Shown here in pieces: positions 41,516 to 48,690 of a stretch of DNA of 64,000 nt. Positions within the stretch are counted from its first letter, which is position 1; every line of letters starts with the position of its first letter. Below the pieces are notes generated by a model. It worked only from the letters and a program-made list of their open reading frames with translations. It was not told the origin of the DNA and did no database searches. This DNA comes from Microbacterium sp. zg-B96 (GTDB taxonomy: Bacteria > Actinomycetota > Actinomycetes > Actinomycetales > Microbacteriaceae): assembly GCF_030246865.1 (NCBI RefSeq), contig NZ_CP126738.1, positions 3,286,001 through 3,350,000 on the forward strand, read 5' to 3'. The position numbers were made by a program, and so were the translations under genes.

Positions 41516-41582
41516 GACGACACCCTACGACCGTGGCGCGCCGGGCGGCACGCTCTGCGGCACCGCTACCGTGGGGAGCATC

Positions 41583-42251
41583 ATGCCGAGCTCCCCCACT
41601 GTCCTCGTCCTCAGCGGCTCCGGCCGCTACGCCGACCCATGGCATCCGTTCCCCCGAACGACCCCGCTGCTGGCGGCGGCGCTGGCGGATGCCGGGTTCG
41701 ACACTGTGATCAACGACGATGTCGACGGCGGGATGGCGCGACTCGATGGCGTCGATCTGCTCGTCGTCAACGCCGGCGACCCCTGGAGCGACGACGAGCG
41801 CACCACGACGGCACCGGAGGCATCCGTCCTGGGGCTCAGCCGCGCCCTCGACCGGGGCATGGGTGTACTCGCGATGCACTGCGCCGTGGCATCGCTACGG
41901 GATTACCCGGCGTGGGCGCCCGCGATCGGCGGAATGTGGGTGCCGAACGCATCGTGGCATCCGGAGATCGGCGACATCGACATCGCGGCCGGCGAGCTGC
42001 CCGACGGCACGGCTCTCACCGACTTCACCGTGTTCGACGAGCGGTACTGCCGGCTGCAGCAGTTCGGCGACCGCACGGTCGTGGCGACGCACGAGACGGA
42101 CGGCGAGCGGATGCCGGCAGCGTGGGTGCGGACCTACGGCCCTGCCCGCGTGGCCGTGGACACGCTCGGGCACGACGAGCGGTCCTACGACTCGGCGGGC
42201 CACCGGCGGCTCATCGGGATGCTCGCCCGATGGGCCGCCGGCACCGCCTGA
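41583..42251 (+). CDS. ThuA-like domain protein
   Basis: The protein has 222 aa and starts at ATG 41583. It has a glutamine-amidotransferase-like fold: TVLVLSGSGRYADPWHPFPRTTPLLAAALADAGFDTVIND, then DLLVVNAGDPWSDDE, GMGVLAMHCAVASLRDYPAW, and GGMWVPNASWHPEIG, the ThuA hallmarks. ThuA-like proteins occur in sugar (trehalose and related disaccharide) use, but their chemistry is unclear. The gene is divergent from the M24 peptidase and converges on the SDR with a 3-bp gap. Confidence 0.8.
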   Translation: MPSSPTVLVLSGSGRYADPWHPFPRTTPLLAAALADAGFDTVINDDVDGGMARLDGVDLLVVNAGDPWSDDERTTTAPEASVLGLSRALDRGMGVLAMHCAVASLRDYPAWAPAIGGMWVPNASWHPEIGDIDIAAGELPDGTALTDFTVFDERYCRLQQFGDRTVVATHETDGERMPAAWVRTYGPARVAVDTLGHDERSYDSAGHRRLIGMLARWAAGTA

Positions 42252-42254
42252 CTG

Positions 42255-43136
42255 TTACAGGTGCTTGCCGCCGGTGACCGGCAGCACAGCGCCCGACGTG
42301 TACGACCCGGCCTCGGAGGCGAGGTACACGTACGCACCGGCGAGCTCGGCCGGCTGGCCGGGACGTCCGAGTGGGACATCCTGACCGAACTCCGCGGTCT
42401 TCTCCGGGTCCCAGCCGGTCGCCGGGATGAGGGGCGTCCAGATCGGGCCGGGGGCGACGGCGTTGACGCGTATGCCACGGGGGCCGAGGTCCTCGGCGAG
42501 CGCCTCCACGAACGCCACCTGCGCGGCCTTGGTCATCGCGTAGTCGATGAGTCCGGGCGACGGGTTGAACGCCTGCACCGAAGCCGTGACGATGATCGAC
42601 GCGCCGGGCTCCAGGTGCGGCACGGCGGTGCGAGCGGTCCAGATCATCGAATACAGGTTCGTGCGGAAGACGCGGTCGAACTCTTCGGTGGCCAGGTTGT
42701 CGACGCCGCTGCGATCCTTCTGGTAGGCGGCGTTGAGCACGAGGATGTCGAGGCCACCCAGCTGCGAGATGGTGTCGTCGACGATGCTCGTCGCAAAGGC
42801 CTCGTCGCGGAGGTCTCCGGGGAGAGCGACGGCGCGGCGTCCGGCTTCCTCGATGAGCGCGACGGTGGCATCGGCGTCTTCCTGCTCTTCGGGCAGGTAC
42901 ACGATGGCGACGTCGGCACCCTCACGCGCGTAGGCGATTGCGACGGCGCGGCCGATGCCGGAGTCGCCGCCGGTGATGAGCGCACGGCGGCCTTCGAGCC
43001 GACCGCTGCCGCGGTAGGTCTTCTCGCCGTGATCGGGCTGAGAGAGCGTCTCGCTGGTCAGACCGGGCTGCGTCTCCTGCACCTGCTCCGGGAGCTTCTC
43101 GTCCCGGTGCTTGTCGCGGGGATCCTGCATGGTCAT
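42255..43136 (-). CDS. SDR-family oxidoreductase (YdaD/GSP39-like)
   Basis: The protein has 293 aa. A charged, Gln/Glu-rich N-terminal extension of about 45 residues (MTMQDPRDKHRDEKLPEQVQ) precedes the SDR core, a feature of the YdaD/YhxC (general stress protein 39) group. Core motifs are TGGDSGIGRAVAIAYAREGADVAIVYLPEEQEDA, LNAAYQ in place of NNAG, and the active site TASVQAFNPSPGLIDYAMTK (Ser, Tyr-x3-Lys). It ends VLPVTGGKHL. A stress-related NAD(P)H dehydrogenase is likely. GGAGACCC precedes the ATG at 43136. Confidence 0.87.
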   Translation of the reverse strand: MTMQDPRDKHRDEKLPEQVQETQPGLTSETLSQPDHGEKTYRGSGRLEGRRALITGGDSGIGRAVAIAYAREGADVAIVYLPEEQEDADATVALIEEAGRRAVALPGDLRDEAFATSIVDDTISQLGGLDILVLNAAYQKDRSGVDNLATEEFDRVFRTNLYSMIWTARTAVPHLEPGASIIVTASVQAFNPSPGLIDYAMTKAAQVAFVEALAEDLGPRGIRVNAVAPGPIWTPLIPATGWDPEKTAEFGQDVPLGRPGQPAELAGAYVYLASEAGSYTSGAVLPVTGGKHL

Positions 43137-43230
43137 GGGTCTCCTTTCGTGGCGTCCTTCGAGCCTGCGACAGGACACGGATACCAAAAAGGGTCTTGAC
43201 ATCCCGCCCCCTACGCCCGACAGCGCCGCC

Positions 43231-43302
43231 GAGTGAGTATTCGTGCTGGCGAGTGAGTATTGGTGGCGTCGAGTGAGTATTCGTGCTGGCGAGTGAGTAT
43301 TC
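43231..43302 (+). repeat. 20-bp repeat array G(plus), 4 units, no associated stop
   Basis: Plus-strand cores at 43231, 43251, 43271 and 43291. No plus-strand gene ends here; the left neighbour is the start of the minus-strand SDR. It faces array G(minus) across 115 bp, and may mark the 3' end of a lost plus-strand gene. Nothing else is visible in the gene-free stretch 43137-43503. Confidence 0.9.
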
Positions 43303-43417
43303 GTTGCGTACCGCGCCGTGGCATCCGTCGATTCAGTCGTCGCGATCGACTGCATTCGGACGATCCCGGGGCCGTCTGCGACGACCGAGCGCCGCGCGGT
43401 ACGTTGGCCGGCGCGAC

Positions 43418-43509
43418 GAGTACTCACTCACCGCGACGAATACTCACTAGGCGACGCGAATACTCACTCGGCGACGCGAATACTCACTCGGCGACGCGAA
43501 TACTCACTC
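43418..43509 (-). repeat. 20-bp repeat array G(minus), 5 units, on the serine-hydrolase-like stop
   Basis: Minus-strand cores at 43498-43509, 43478-43489, 43458-43469, 43438-43449 and 43418-43429. The first three are identical with identical linkers; the last two have one change each. The first supplies the stop (43504) of the serine-hydrolase-like gene. Confidence 0.93.
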
Positions 43510-44784
43510 GGCAGGCGCGCAGACGGCGGCGGCGGCGATGGTCTCCGCGTACTGCTCGGCCGTCCACGGCAGGCCCGCGGGCGGCGCGGTCTGTCCCGAC
43601 GCGGCGGGCGCCTTCGAGGCGATCGCGGCGAGCTCCCACGCCAGGTAGGCGCCGATGTTCGCGTTCGCGGTGGAGTTGTTGAGCACCACGGCAACCGTCA
43701 TCCCGGTGTCCGCATCGGCGAATCCGCCGGTGATGTAACCGGGCACTGCTCCGAACTGGCCGACGAGCGACCCTGCCTGGTAGGCGCCGCCGTCGGCGGT
43801 GAACCAGGCGGGGGCATCCGCGGCGGCGGGCAACGGCGCCGCGAAGCGATCCTCAGCGCCCGGCAGCGCGCCGGTCGCGAGGGCCTGCAGGTACACACCC
43901 AGGTCGTCGATGTCGGAGATGACACCGGATGCCGTGTACCCGGCGCTCGAGGACAGTGAGGTGTAATCCGCAGGTTCGGCGCAGTTGACAGCGCCTTCAG
44001 GGGTGTTGTGCGAGAACAGGCCGTGCAGCATCGGCGTCTTCGCCTCGGCGAGGTCGGACGTCCCGGCGGGAAGCACGGTGTCTTCCAGTCCGAGCGGGTC
44101 GGTGACGTACTTCTCGTACATCTCCGCCGCGCTCATGCTCGTCGCCCGCTCCAGAGCGAGACCCAGCAGCACGTAGCCGGTGTCGGAGTCGGCGAAGGCC
44201 GCCCCCGGCGCTCCGGTGCGGGCGGCGCCCATGCCGTACGAGGCGAGTTCCTTCGGGCTCCACGTGCGCTCCGGCGTGGCCATCAGCCGCGGAGTGATGG
44301 TGCCAGTGAACGGCGCCACCCCGCTCGTGGAGTCGCACAGCTGCTCGAGGGTGACGTCCTCGTAGCCGGTCATGCCGGTGATCCACTCGGTCACCGAGTC
44401 ATCGCGCGAGACGGTGCCGGCCGCCGCGACGGCATCGAGCACATCGCACGTCATCGCACGCGTCACATTGCCCACCCGGAAGCGCATGTCGGTGGTGACT
44501 TCCTCGCCGCCGGGGGTACTGGAACCCAGCCCCGCCACCCAGCTGCCGCTCCACGGCGCCCAGACACCGACGATGGCACCAGTCGACCCTGTCGCGACCA
44601 TGGCCTGCTCGACGGCACCCTGCAGCTGCTGCTGGGTCTCGGCGGGCAGCACCGCATCCACCTGCTCGGGAACCTCGGGCACGACTGAGGCGCCGTCGCC
44701 GGAACAGGCGACGAGCACGAGCGCGACCGCGACCGCACCGGCGATCGCGGTCGCAGCGCGTCGTGCGCGGCTGTTGTGCGGCAT
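43504..44784 (-). CDS. beta-lactamase/serine hydrolase-fold lipoprotein, catalytic motifs lost
   Basis: The protein has 426 aa. A signal peptide with lipobox LVAC (cysteine near residue 28) anchors it outside the membrane. The fold follows class C beta-lactamase/DD-peptidase proteins: TDMRFRVGNVTRAMTC where SxxK is expected, FADSDTGYVLLGLALERAT where YxN is expected, and VGQFGAVPGYITGGF where H-x-G is expected. All three motifs are altered (S-K to N-R, Y-N to D-D, H to Q), so classical serine chemistry looks impossible. It may be a peptidoglycan-binding pseudoenzyme. ATG 44784 is preceded by GGGGGTGGAG. The C-terminal APAE uses a repeat-borne stop. Confidence 0.82.
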   Translation of the reverse strand: MPHNSRARRAATAIAGAVAVALVLVACSGDGASVVPEVPEQVDAVLPAETQQQLQGAVEQAMVATGSTGAIVGVWAPWSGSWVAGLGSSTPGGEEVTTDMRFRVGNVTRAMTCDVLDAVAAAGTVSRDDSVTEWITGMTGYEDVTLEQLCDSTSGVAPFTGTITPRLMATPERTWSPKELASYGMGAARTGAPGAAFADSDTGYVLLGLALERATSMSAAEMYEKYVTDPLGLEDTVLPAGTSDLAEAKTPMLHGLFSHNTPEGAVNCAEPADYTSLSSSAGYTASGVISDIDDLGVYLQALATGALPGAEDRFAAPLPAAADAPAWFTADGGAYQAGSLVGQFGAVPGYITGGFADADTGMTVAVVLNNSTANANIGAYLAWELAAIASKAPAASGQTAPPAGLPWTAEQYAETIAAAAVCAPAE

Positions 44785-44863
44785 CTCCACCCCCGAAAAC
44801 ATCCTCTTTGAATTCAAACACACGGCGAGGGGCCGTCCCGCACGCCTCACCTAACCTGGGTGG

Positions 44864-45172
44864 ATGCCGCACACCTTCGACGACGCCGCTCTCGCCGGCG
44901 TGCTGGGTCACATGAACGACGACCACGCCGCCGACAACGTGCTGATCGCGCGCGCTTTCGGCCCGGCCGACACGACGGATGCCACGATGACCGGGTTCGA
45001 CGGCGACGGCGGTGACTGGATCGCGGTGCGCGCAGACGGATCGAGCGCGCCGGTGCGGGTCGGCTGGCCCGGTGGCCCGATCACCGAACGACGCGACGTG
45101 CGCCGGGAGATCGTGGCCCTGTACGACGCTGCGTGCGCGGAGCTGGGGATCGAGCCGCGCCCTCACGACTGA
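44864..45172 (+). CDS. DUF2470 domain protein, probably heme-linked
   Basis: The protein has 102 aa. It contains LAGVLGHMNDDHAADNVLIARAFG near residue 10, the signature of the C-terminal domain of HugZ-type heme utilisation proteins (DUF2470), here as a stand-alone protein. GWPGGPITERRDVRREIVALYDAA completes the domain. In larger proteins this domain sits beside a flavin-binding barrel and takes part in heme degradation. It is 71 bp upstream of heme oxygenase, with an iron box between them, which supports the link. A second, weaker iron-box-like sequence (CTCACCTAACCTGG) lies just before its start. Confidence 0.78.
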   Translation: MPHTFDDAALAGVLGHMNDDHAADNVLIARAFGPADTTDATMTGFDGDGGDWIAVRADGSSAPVRVGWPGGPITERRDVRREIVALYDAACAELGIEPRPHD

Positions 45173-45207
45173 GGTGCGGCCGCCGGCATCCGGCCATTGA
45201 AAAGCTT

Positions 45208-45226
45208 CAGGTAAGCTGAGCCTCAT
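45208..45226. promoter_or_regulatory. DtxR/IdeR-type iron box upstream of heme oxygenase
   Basis: TCAGGTAAGCTGAGCCTCA matches about 13 of 19 positions of the consensus TTAGGTTAGSCTAACCTAA. It lies 17 bp before the heme oxygenase start, where iron-bound repressor would block transcription. Confidence 0.75.
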
Positions 45227-45243
45227 TGCGCTAGCATGACGCC

Positions 45244-45900
45244 ATGGCCGAGCCGATCCAGTTCTCCACCGCGCTGCGCGAGCGTTCCACGGGCGCCCAC
45301 TCCGGCAGCGAGAGCGCCGGCTTCATGGCCGACCTCATCAAAGGCGACGGCACCCGCGATGACTACATCGCCCTCGTGGTGCAGCACTGGTTCATCTACG
45401 AGGCGCTGGAGCGGGCCGCCGACCGCATGAAGGCCGACCCGGTGGCATCGGTGTTCATCACCGACCGACTCACCCGCCTGCCCGCGCTCGAGGCCGACCT
45501 GGAGTTCCTCATCGGCCCCCACTGGCGCGAGACGGTCACGCCGCTTCCCACGACGCGGCGCTACGTCGACCGCATCAACGCCGTCGGTGCGACGTGGGCC
45601 GGCGGGTTCGTCGCCCACCACTACACGCGGTACCTCGGCGATCTGTCGGGCGGGCTGTTCATCGGCAGGCTGATGGCCCGCCGCTTCGGGTTCGACACGA
45701 ACGGCATCGGGTTCTACCTGTTCGGCGACATCGCCGACCCGAAGGGGTTCAAAGACGTCTACCGCGCGCAGCTGGACGACGCGCCGTGGGATGACGCCGA
45801 GAAGGAACGGGTCATCGACGAGGTGCTGCTGGCGTACCGGTTCAACACCGAACTGTTCGAGGACCTGGGCCGCGCCAAGTCCGGCATCCTCGTCGCCTGA
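45244..45900 (+). CDS. hmuO: heme oxygenase (biliverdin-producing, HmuO type)
   Basis: The protein has 218 aa. A proximal heme-ligand His sits in RERSTGAHSGSESAGFMADLIKG near residue 18. The distal helix glycines that hold oxygen are in HHYTRYLGDLSGGLFIGRLMARRF near residue 135. It opens heme to biliverdin, CO and Fe2+, giving iron from host or environmental heme. A DtxR-type box upstream indicates induction at low iron, and the DUF2470 gene precedes it. No heme ABC transporter is visible in the window. Confidence 0.93.
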   Translation: MAEPIQFSTALRERSTGAHSGSESAGFMADLIKGDGTRDDYIALVVQHWFIYEALERAADRMKADPVASVFITDRLTRLPALEADLEFLIGPHWRETVTPLPTTRRYVDRINAVGATWAGGFVAHHYTRYLGDLSGGLFIGRLMARRFGFDTNGIGFYLFGDIADPKGFKDVYRAQLDDAPWDDAEKERVIDEVLLAYRFNTELFEDLGRAKSGILVA

Positions 45901-45918
45901 TCCGCCCGCCCCCTCGCT

Positions 45919-45983
45919 GAAACGACAGCTGGTCGCCGAGACAGTGGGAAACGACCACCGTCTCGTCCACCAGTAGTGGTTTC
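45919..45983. repeat. 65-bp imperfect palindrome between convergent genes
   Basis: Two 29-bp arms (45919-45947 and 45955-45983, 23 of 29 positions complementary) flank a 7-bp loop GAAACGA. The inner 11 bp, CGAGACAGTGG/CCACCGTCTCG, has a single mismatch. The element starts 18 bp past the heme oxygenase stop and 17 bp before the convergent helicase stop, so it may serve as a two-way terminator. Each arm starts with GAAAC, as does the loop. Confidence 0.75.
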
Positions 45984-46000
45984 ACGGTCTGGGGTGGGGC

Positions 46001-47350
46001 TCAGGCCCCGGGGCGCATGAACCGGCGCACGTCGGGGTCGACCCGGATGTCGCTGGGACGCAGCGGCCGCGTCAGGTACAGCCCCTCCAGGCTCGTCAGC
46101 CGTGAGAGCGCGACGTAGGTCTGCCCCGGCGCGAACGCGCCCGACCCGAGGTCGACGATCGCCCGCTCGTAGGTCTTGCCCTGCGACTTGTGGATCGTCA
46201 CGGCCCACGCCAGCCGCAGCGGGAACTGCGTGAACTCCGCGACGATGTCGCGGGAGAGGGACTTGGATGCCGAGTCGTAGGCATACCGGAACCTCTCCCA
46301 CACGGTGGGTTCGACGTCGTGCTCCTCACCGTCGACCTCGACGCGCACGGTCGCCCCGGCGATGCGTGTGACGGTGCCGATCGTGCCGTTGACCCAGCGG
46401 GGCGGCTCGCCGAACCCGCCGACGTCGTTGCGCAGGAACATCACCTGCGCGCCGACCTTGAGCTGCAGTTCCATCTCGGCCGGGTACGCCGCGTCGCCGC
46501 GGCCGAAGTCGCCGCTCACGTCGGCGCGGGCGGTCTGCACAGTGCCGGGGAGCGCATCGAGGTGGCGCTGGTTGATGCGGTTGACGATGTCGTTGCGGGT
46601 CGCCAGCGTGATGATCGGCGGCTCATCCGGTCCCGGCTGCGGCGGCCGCCGCGCTCCCGCGGTGTTGAGGACCTCTGCCATGTCGGCGGTGACCACGCCG
46701 TGGCGCACCGCGTTGAGCAGGATCTTGAACGTCGGGTCGGACTGCCGGTGGATGTCGCGCAGCTCGCGGATGTTGAGCTTCGCGCCGTGGCGCCCCAGGT
46801 CGATCAGACCGCTGTCGGCATCCGATTCCCCTGCCCACACGTGTGCGTCGAAGAACCAGAACGACCGGTAATGGTCGCGGACGTAGCGCATCTCGTCGCC
46901 GCGGGGCGGCACCGGCGCCAGCTGGTACGGGTCGCCGAACATGACCACCTGCGCGCCGCCGAAGGGTTCGCTGCGCCGGCCGCGCGCCTGACGCAGCGAC
47001 CGGTCGATGGCATCCATCAGGTCGGCGTTGACCATCGACACCTCGTCGATGACGAGCGTGTCGAGGGCGTTGAGGATGCGCCGCGTCTGGTCGGGCTGGT
47101 CGAGGTCGCCGCCGGCGATCAGGCCGATGGGGAGGCGGAACAGCGAGTGGATCGTCTGACCCTCGACGTTGAGCGCGGCGACGCCGGTGGGGGCGCACAC
47201 GGCGATCTGCTTGTCGGTGTGCCAGGCCAGGTGACGCAGCAGGGTGGACTTGCCGGTTCCGGCCCGCCCGGTGACGAACACGTGCTCGCTCGTGTCCTCG
47301 ATCAGCCGGAACACCGCTTCCTGTTCGTCGGAAAGGGGCGGCGTACTCAC
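46001..47350 (-). CDS. PIF1-like/RecD2-like SF1B ATP-dependent helicase
   Basis: The protein has 449 aa and starts at GTG 47350. Motif I is VFVTGRAGTGKSTLLRHLAW near residue 30. Motif Ia is CAPTGVAALNVEGQTIHSLFRLP, Walker B TLVIDEVSMVNADLMDAID near 115, and motif III VVMFGDPYQLAPVPP near 155. The C-terminal motifs are RLAWAVTIHKSQGKTYERAIVDLG and GQTYVALSRLTSLEGLYLTRPL. The CAPTGVAA(L)N and FRLP strings are strongly PIF1-like. It unwinds DNA 5' to 3' and may clear G-quadruplex or R-loop structures. It stands alone between convergent hmuO and a divergent membrane protein gene. Confidence 0.88.
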   Translation of the reverse strand: MSTPPLSDEQEAVFRLIEDTSEHVFVTGRAGTGKSTLLRHLAWHTDKQIAVCAPTGVAALNVEGQTIHSLFRLPIGLIAGGDLDQPDQTRRILNALDTLVIDEVSMVNADLMDAIDRSLRQARGRRSEPFGGAQVVMFGDPYQLAPVPPRGDEMRYVRDHYRSFWFFDAHVWAGESDADSGLIDLGRHGAKLNIRELRDIHRQSDPTFKILLNAVRHGVVTADMAEVLNTAGARRPPQPGPDEPPIITLATRNDIVNRINQRHLDALPGTVQTARADVSGDFGRGDAAYPAEMELQLKVGAQVMFLRNDVGGFGEPPRWVNGTIGTVTRIAGATVRVEVDGEEHDVEPTVWERFRYAYDSASKSLSRDIVAEFTQFPLRLAWAVTIHKSQGKTYERAIVDLGSGAFAPGQTYVALSRLTSLEGLYLTRPLRPSDIRVDPDVRRFMRPGA

Positions 47351-47460
47351 CGATTCATGCTCGCACACCCCCGGGGCCTTCAGATCCGCTGTCAGCGATG
47401 TGCCGCGCCACCTGGGAAGATGCCCACACCGAATCGTGGGGGAGTTCCTAGACTGAAGGC

Positions 47461-48591
47461 ATGGATCAGGGGGTGGCCGTACCGGCCCGCGCACGCGCGC
47501 GCGACACCGCGCCCCCTTCCCCCGACACGGACGCCGCGACCGGATCGGCCCGCTCGCGCCGCAGTCGCTCCCGCTTGGCGCTGGACCTCGCGCTCCTCGC
47601 CGTCGTCGGCCTGCTGCTGCTGGGCGCGATCGGCGCGACCGCAGGCGCCCTGTACACGCAGTTCTACAGTCCGACGGCGTTCGTCAGCCGTTACCTCTCG
47701 ATGCTCAGCGAGGGTCGTGCCGCCGACGCGCTCGAGGTGCCGGGTGTGGGGGTGGATGCCGCCGAGCTCGAAGCGGCGGGCCTGCCGCCGACGGCATCCG
47801 ATGCGCTGCTGCGCCAGTCGGCCCTGGCCGAACTGAGCGATATCCGCGTCGTCTCCGAGGAGACCGACGATGGCGTGGCCAAGGTCACCGTCGCGTACGA
47901 CGCCGGCCCCTATCCCGGCACGACGACCTTCCGGGTGGAGCGCGACGGCTGGATCGGCGTCGCGCCGGCCTGGCGGTTCGCGCAGTCCCCGCTCGCAGTG
48001 ATCGACGTCACCGTCCACGGGGCCATGCAGTTCACCGTCAACGGGTTCGAGCTGGACAAGCGGCAGGTCTCCCCCGACGGCGCCGAGGCCGACCCGGCCG
48101 CTGCGGTGCCGCTGCTGGTGTTCTCGCCCGGCGTCTACTCGGTGTCCGTCGACACCGCCATGGCGACCACCCCGGGTGTCGCGGTGCTGTCGGACACGCC
48201 CGAAGCCGGCATCCCGATCCAGCTGCAGGCGCAGCCCACCGAAGAGTTCATCCGGGTCGTGCAGGAGAGCGTCGACGAGTTCCTCGCTGACTGCGCGACG
48301 CAGCAGGTGCTGCAGCCGGCCGGCTGCCCGTTCGGGTTCACGGTGCGCAACCGCATCGACGAACTGCCGCAGTGGTCGATCCCGCATACCCCCGTCGTCG
48401 CGATCGAGCCCGACGGCGCCGGGTGGAAGATCCCGGTGACCGATGCCGTCGCCCACATCGAGGTCGACATCCGGTCGCTGTTCGACGGCAGCGTGCGCAC
48501 CGTCAGCGAGGACGTGCCGTTCCAGCTGACCGGCACGATCACGGTGCTGCCCGACGGCACCGCATCGATCGCCGTCTCCGCCGTCGAGTGA
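47461..48591 (+). CDS. hypothetical membrane-anchored protein (376 aa)
   Basis: I recognise no family. The N-terminus is cytosolic and Arg/Ser-rich (about 40 residues), followed by one transmembrane segment (LALLAVVGLLLLGAIGATAGAL, about 43-66). The large extracellular part (about 310 residues) is mainly beta-strand-like with two Cys near each other (FLADCATQQVLQPAGCPFGF). The first extracellular portion (SPTAFVSRYLSMLSEGRAADALEVPG) resembles a small NTF2-like or DUF4878-like domain. The C-terminus SAVE-stop lies in the first unit of array H. Divergent from the helicase gene. Confidence 0.72.
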   Translation: MDQGVAVPARARARDTAPPSPDTDAATGSARSRRSRSRLALDLALLAVVGLLLLGAIGATAGALYTQFYSPTAFVSRYLSMLSEGRAADALEVPGVGVDAAELEAAGLPPTASDALLRQSALAELSDIRVVSEETDDGVAKVTVAYDAGPYPGTTTFRVERDGWIGVAPAWRFAQSPLAVIDVTVHGAMQFTVNGFELDKRQVSPDGAEADPAAAVPLLVFSPGVYSVSVDTAMATTPGVAVLSDTPEAGIPIQLQAQPTEEFIRVVQESVDEFLADCATQQVLQPAGCPFGFTVRNRIDELPQWSIPHTPVVAIEPDGAGWKIPVTDAVAHIEVDIRSLFDGSVRTVSEDVPFQLTGTITVLPDGTASIAVSAVE

Positions 48592-48657
48592 GTATTCACG
48601 CTCCCGAGTGAGTATTCACGCTCCCGAGTGAGTATTCGCTCCGTCGAGTGAGTATTC
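48586..48657 (+). repeat. 20-bp repeat array H, 4 units, on the stop of the 47461 gene
   Basis: Plus-strand cores at 48586, 48606, 48626 and 48646, all perfect GAGTGAGTATTC. The first carries Glu-TGA of the upstream gene. The convergent CopD/CtaG gene ends 34 bp beyond the last core. Confidence 0.94.
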
Positions 48658-48690
48658 GTCGCGCCGACACCGCCAGCGGATGCCGCTGTG

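Noticed and set aside
43231..43509. 20-bp arrays as plasmid or replication-origin iterons
   Set aside because: The period would fit iterons, but arrays occur at ten gene ends with no Rep gene, DnaA boxes or AT-rich unwinding element.
43260..43682. Repeat peptides such as EYSLGDANTHS encoded on the antisense of the arrays
   Set aside because: They arise only because the reverse strand of the repeat lacks stop codons. They run into shadows of real genes and have no ribosome site.
44846..44864. A second strong DtxR box before the DUF2470 gene
   Set aside because: Only one half-site (AGGTTAGG on the minus strand) is good, so it was mentioned in the gene entry but not listed as a site.
48586..48657. 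GTGAGTATT in the core as an intron 5' splice site
   Set aside because: It resembles a spliceosomal donor by chance; bacteria lack that system, and no group I/II intron parts are present.
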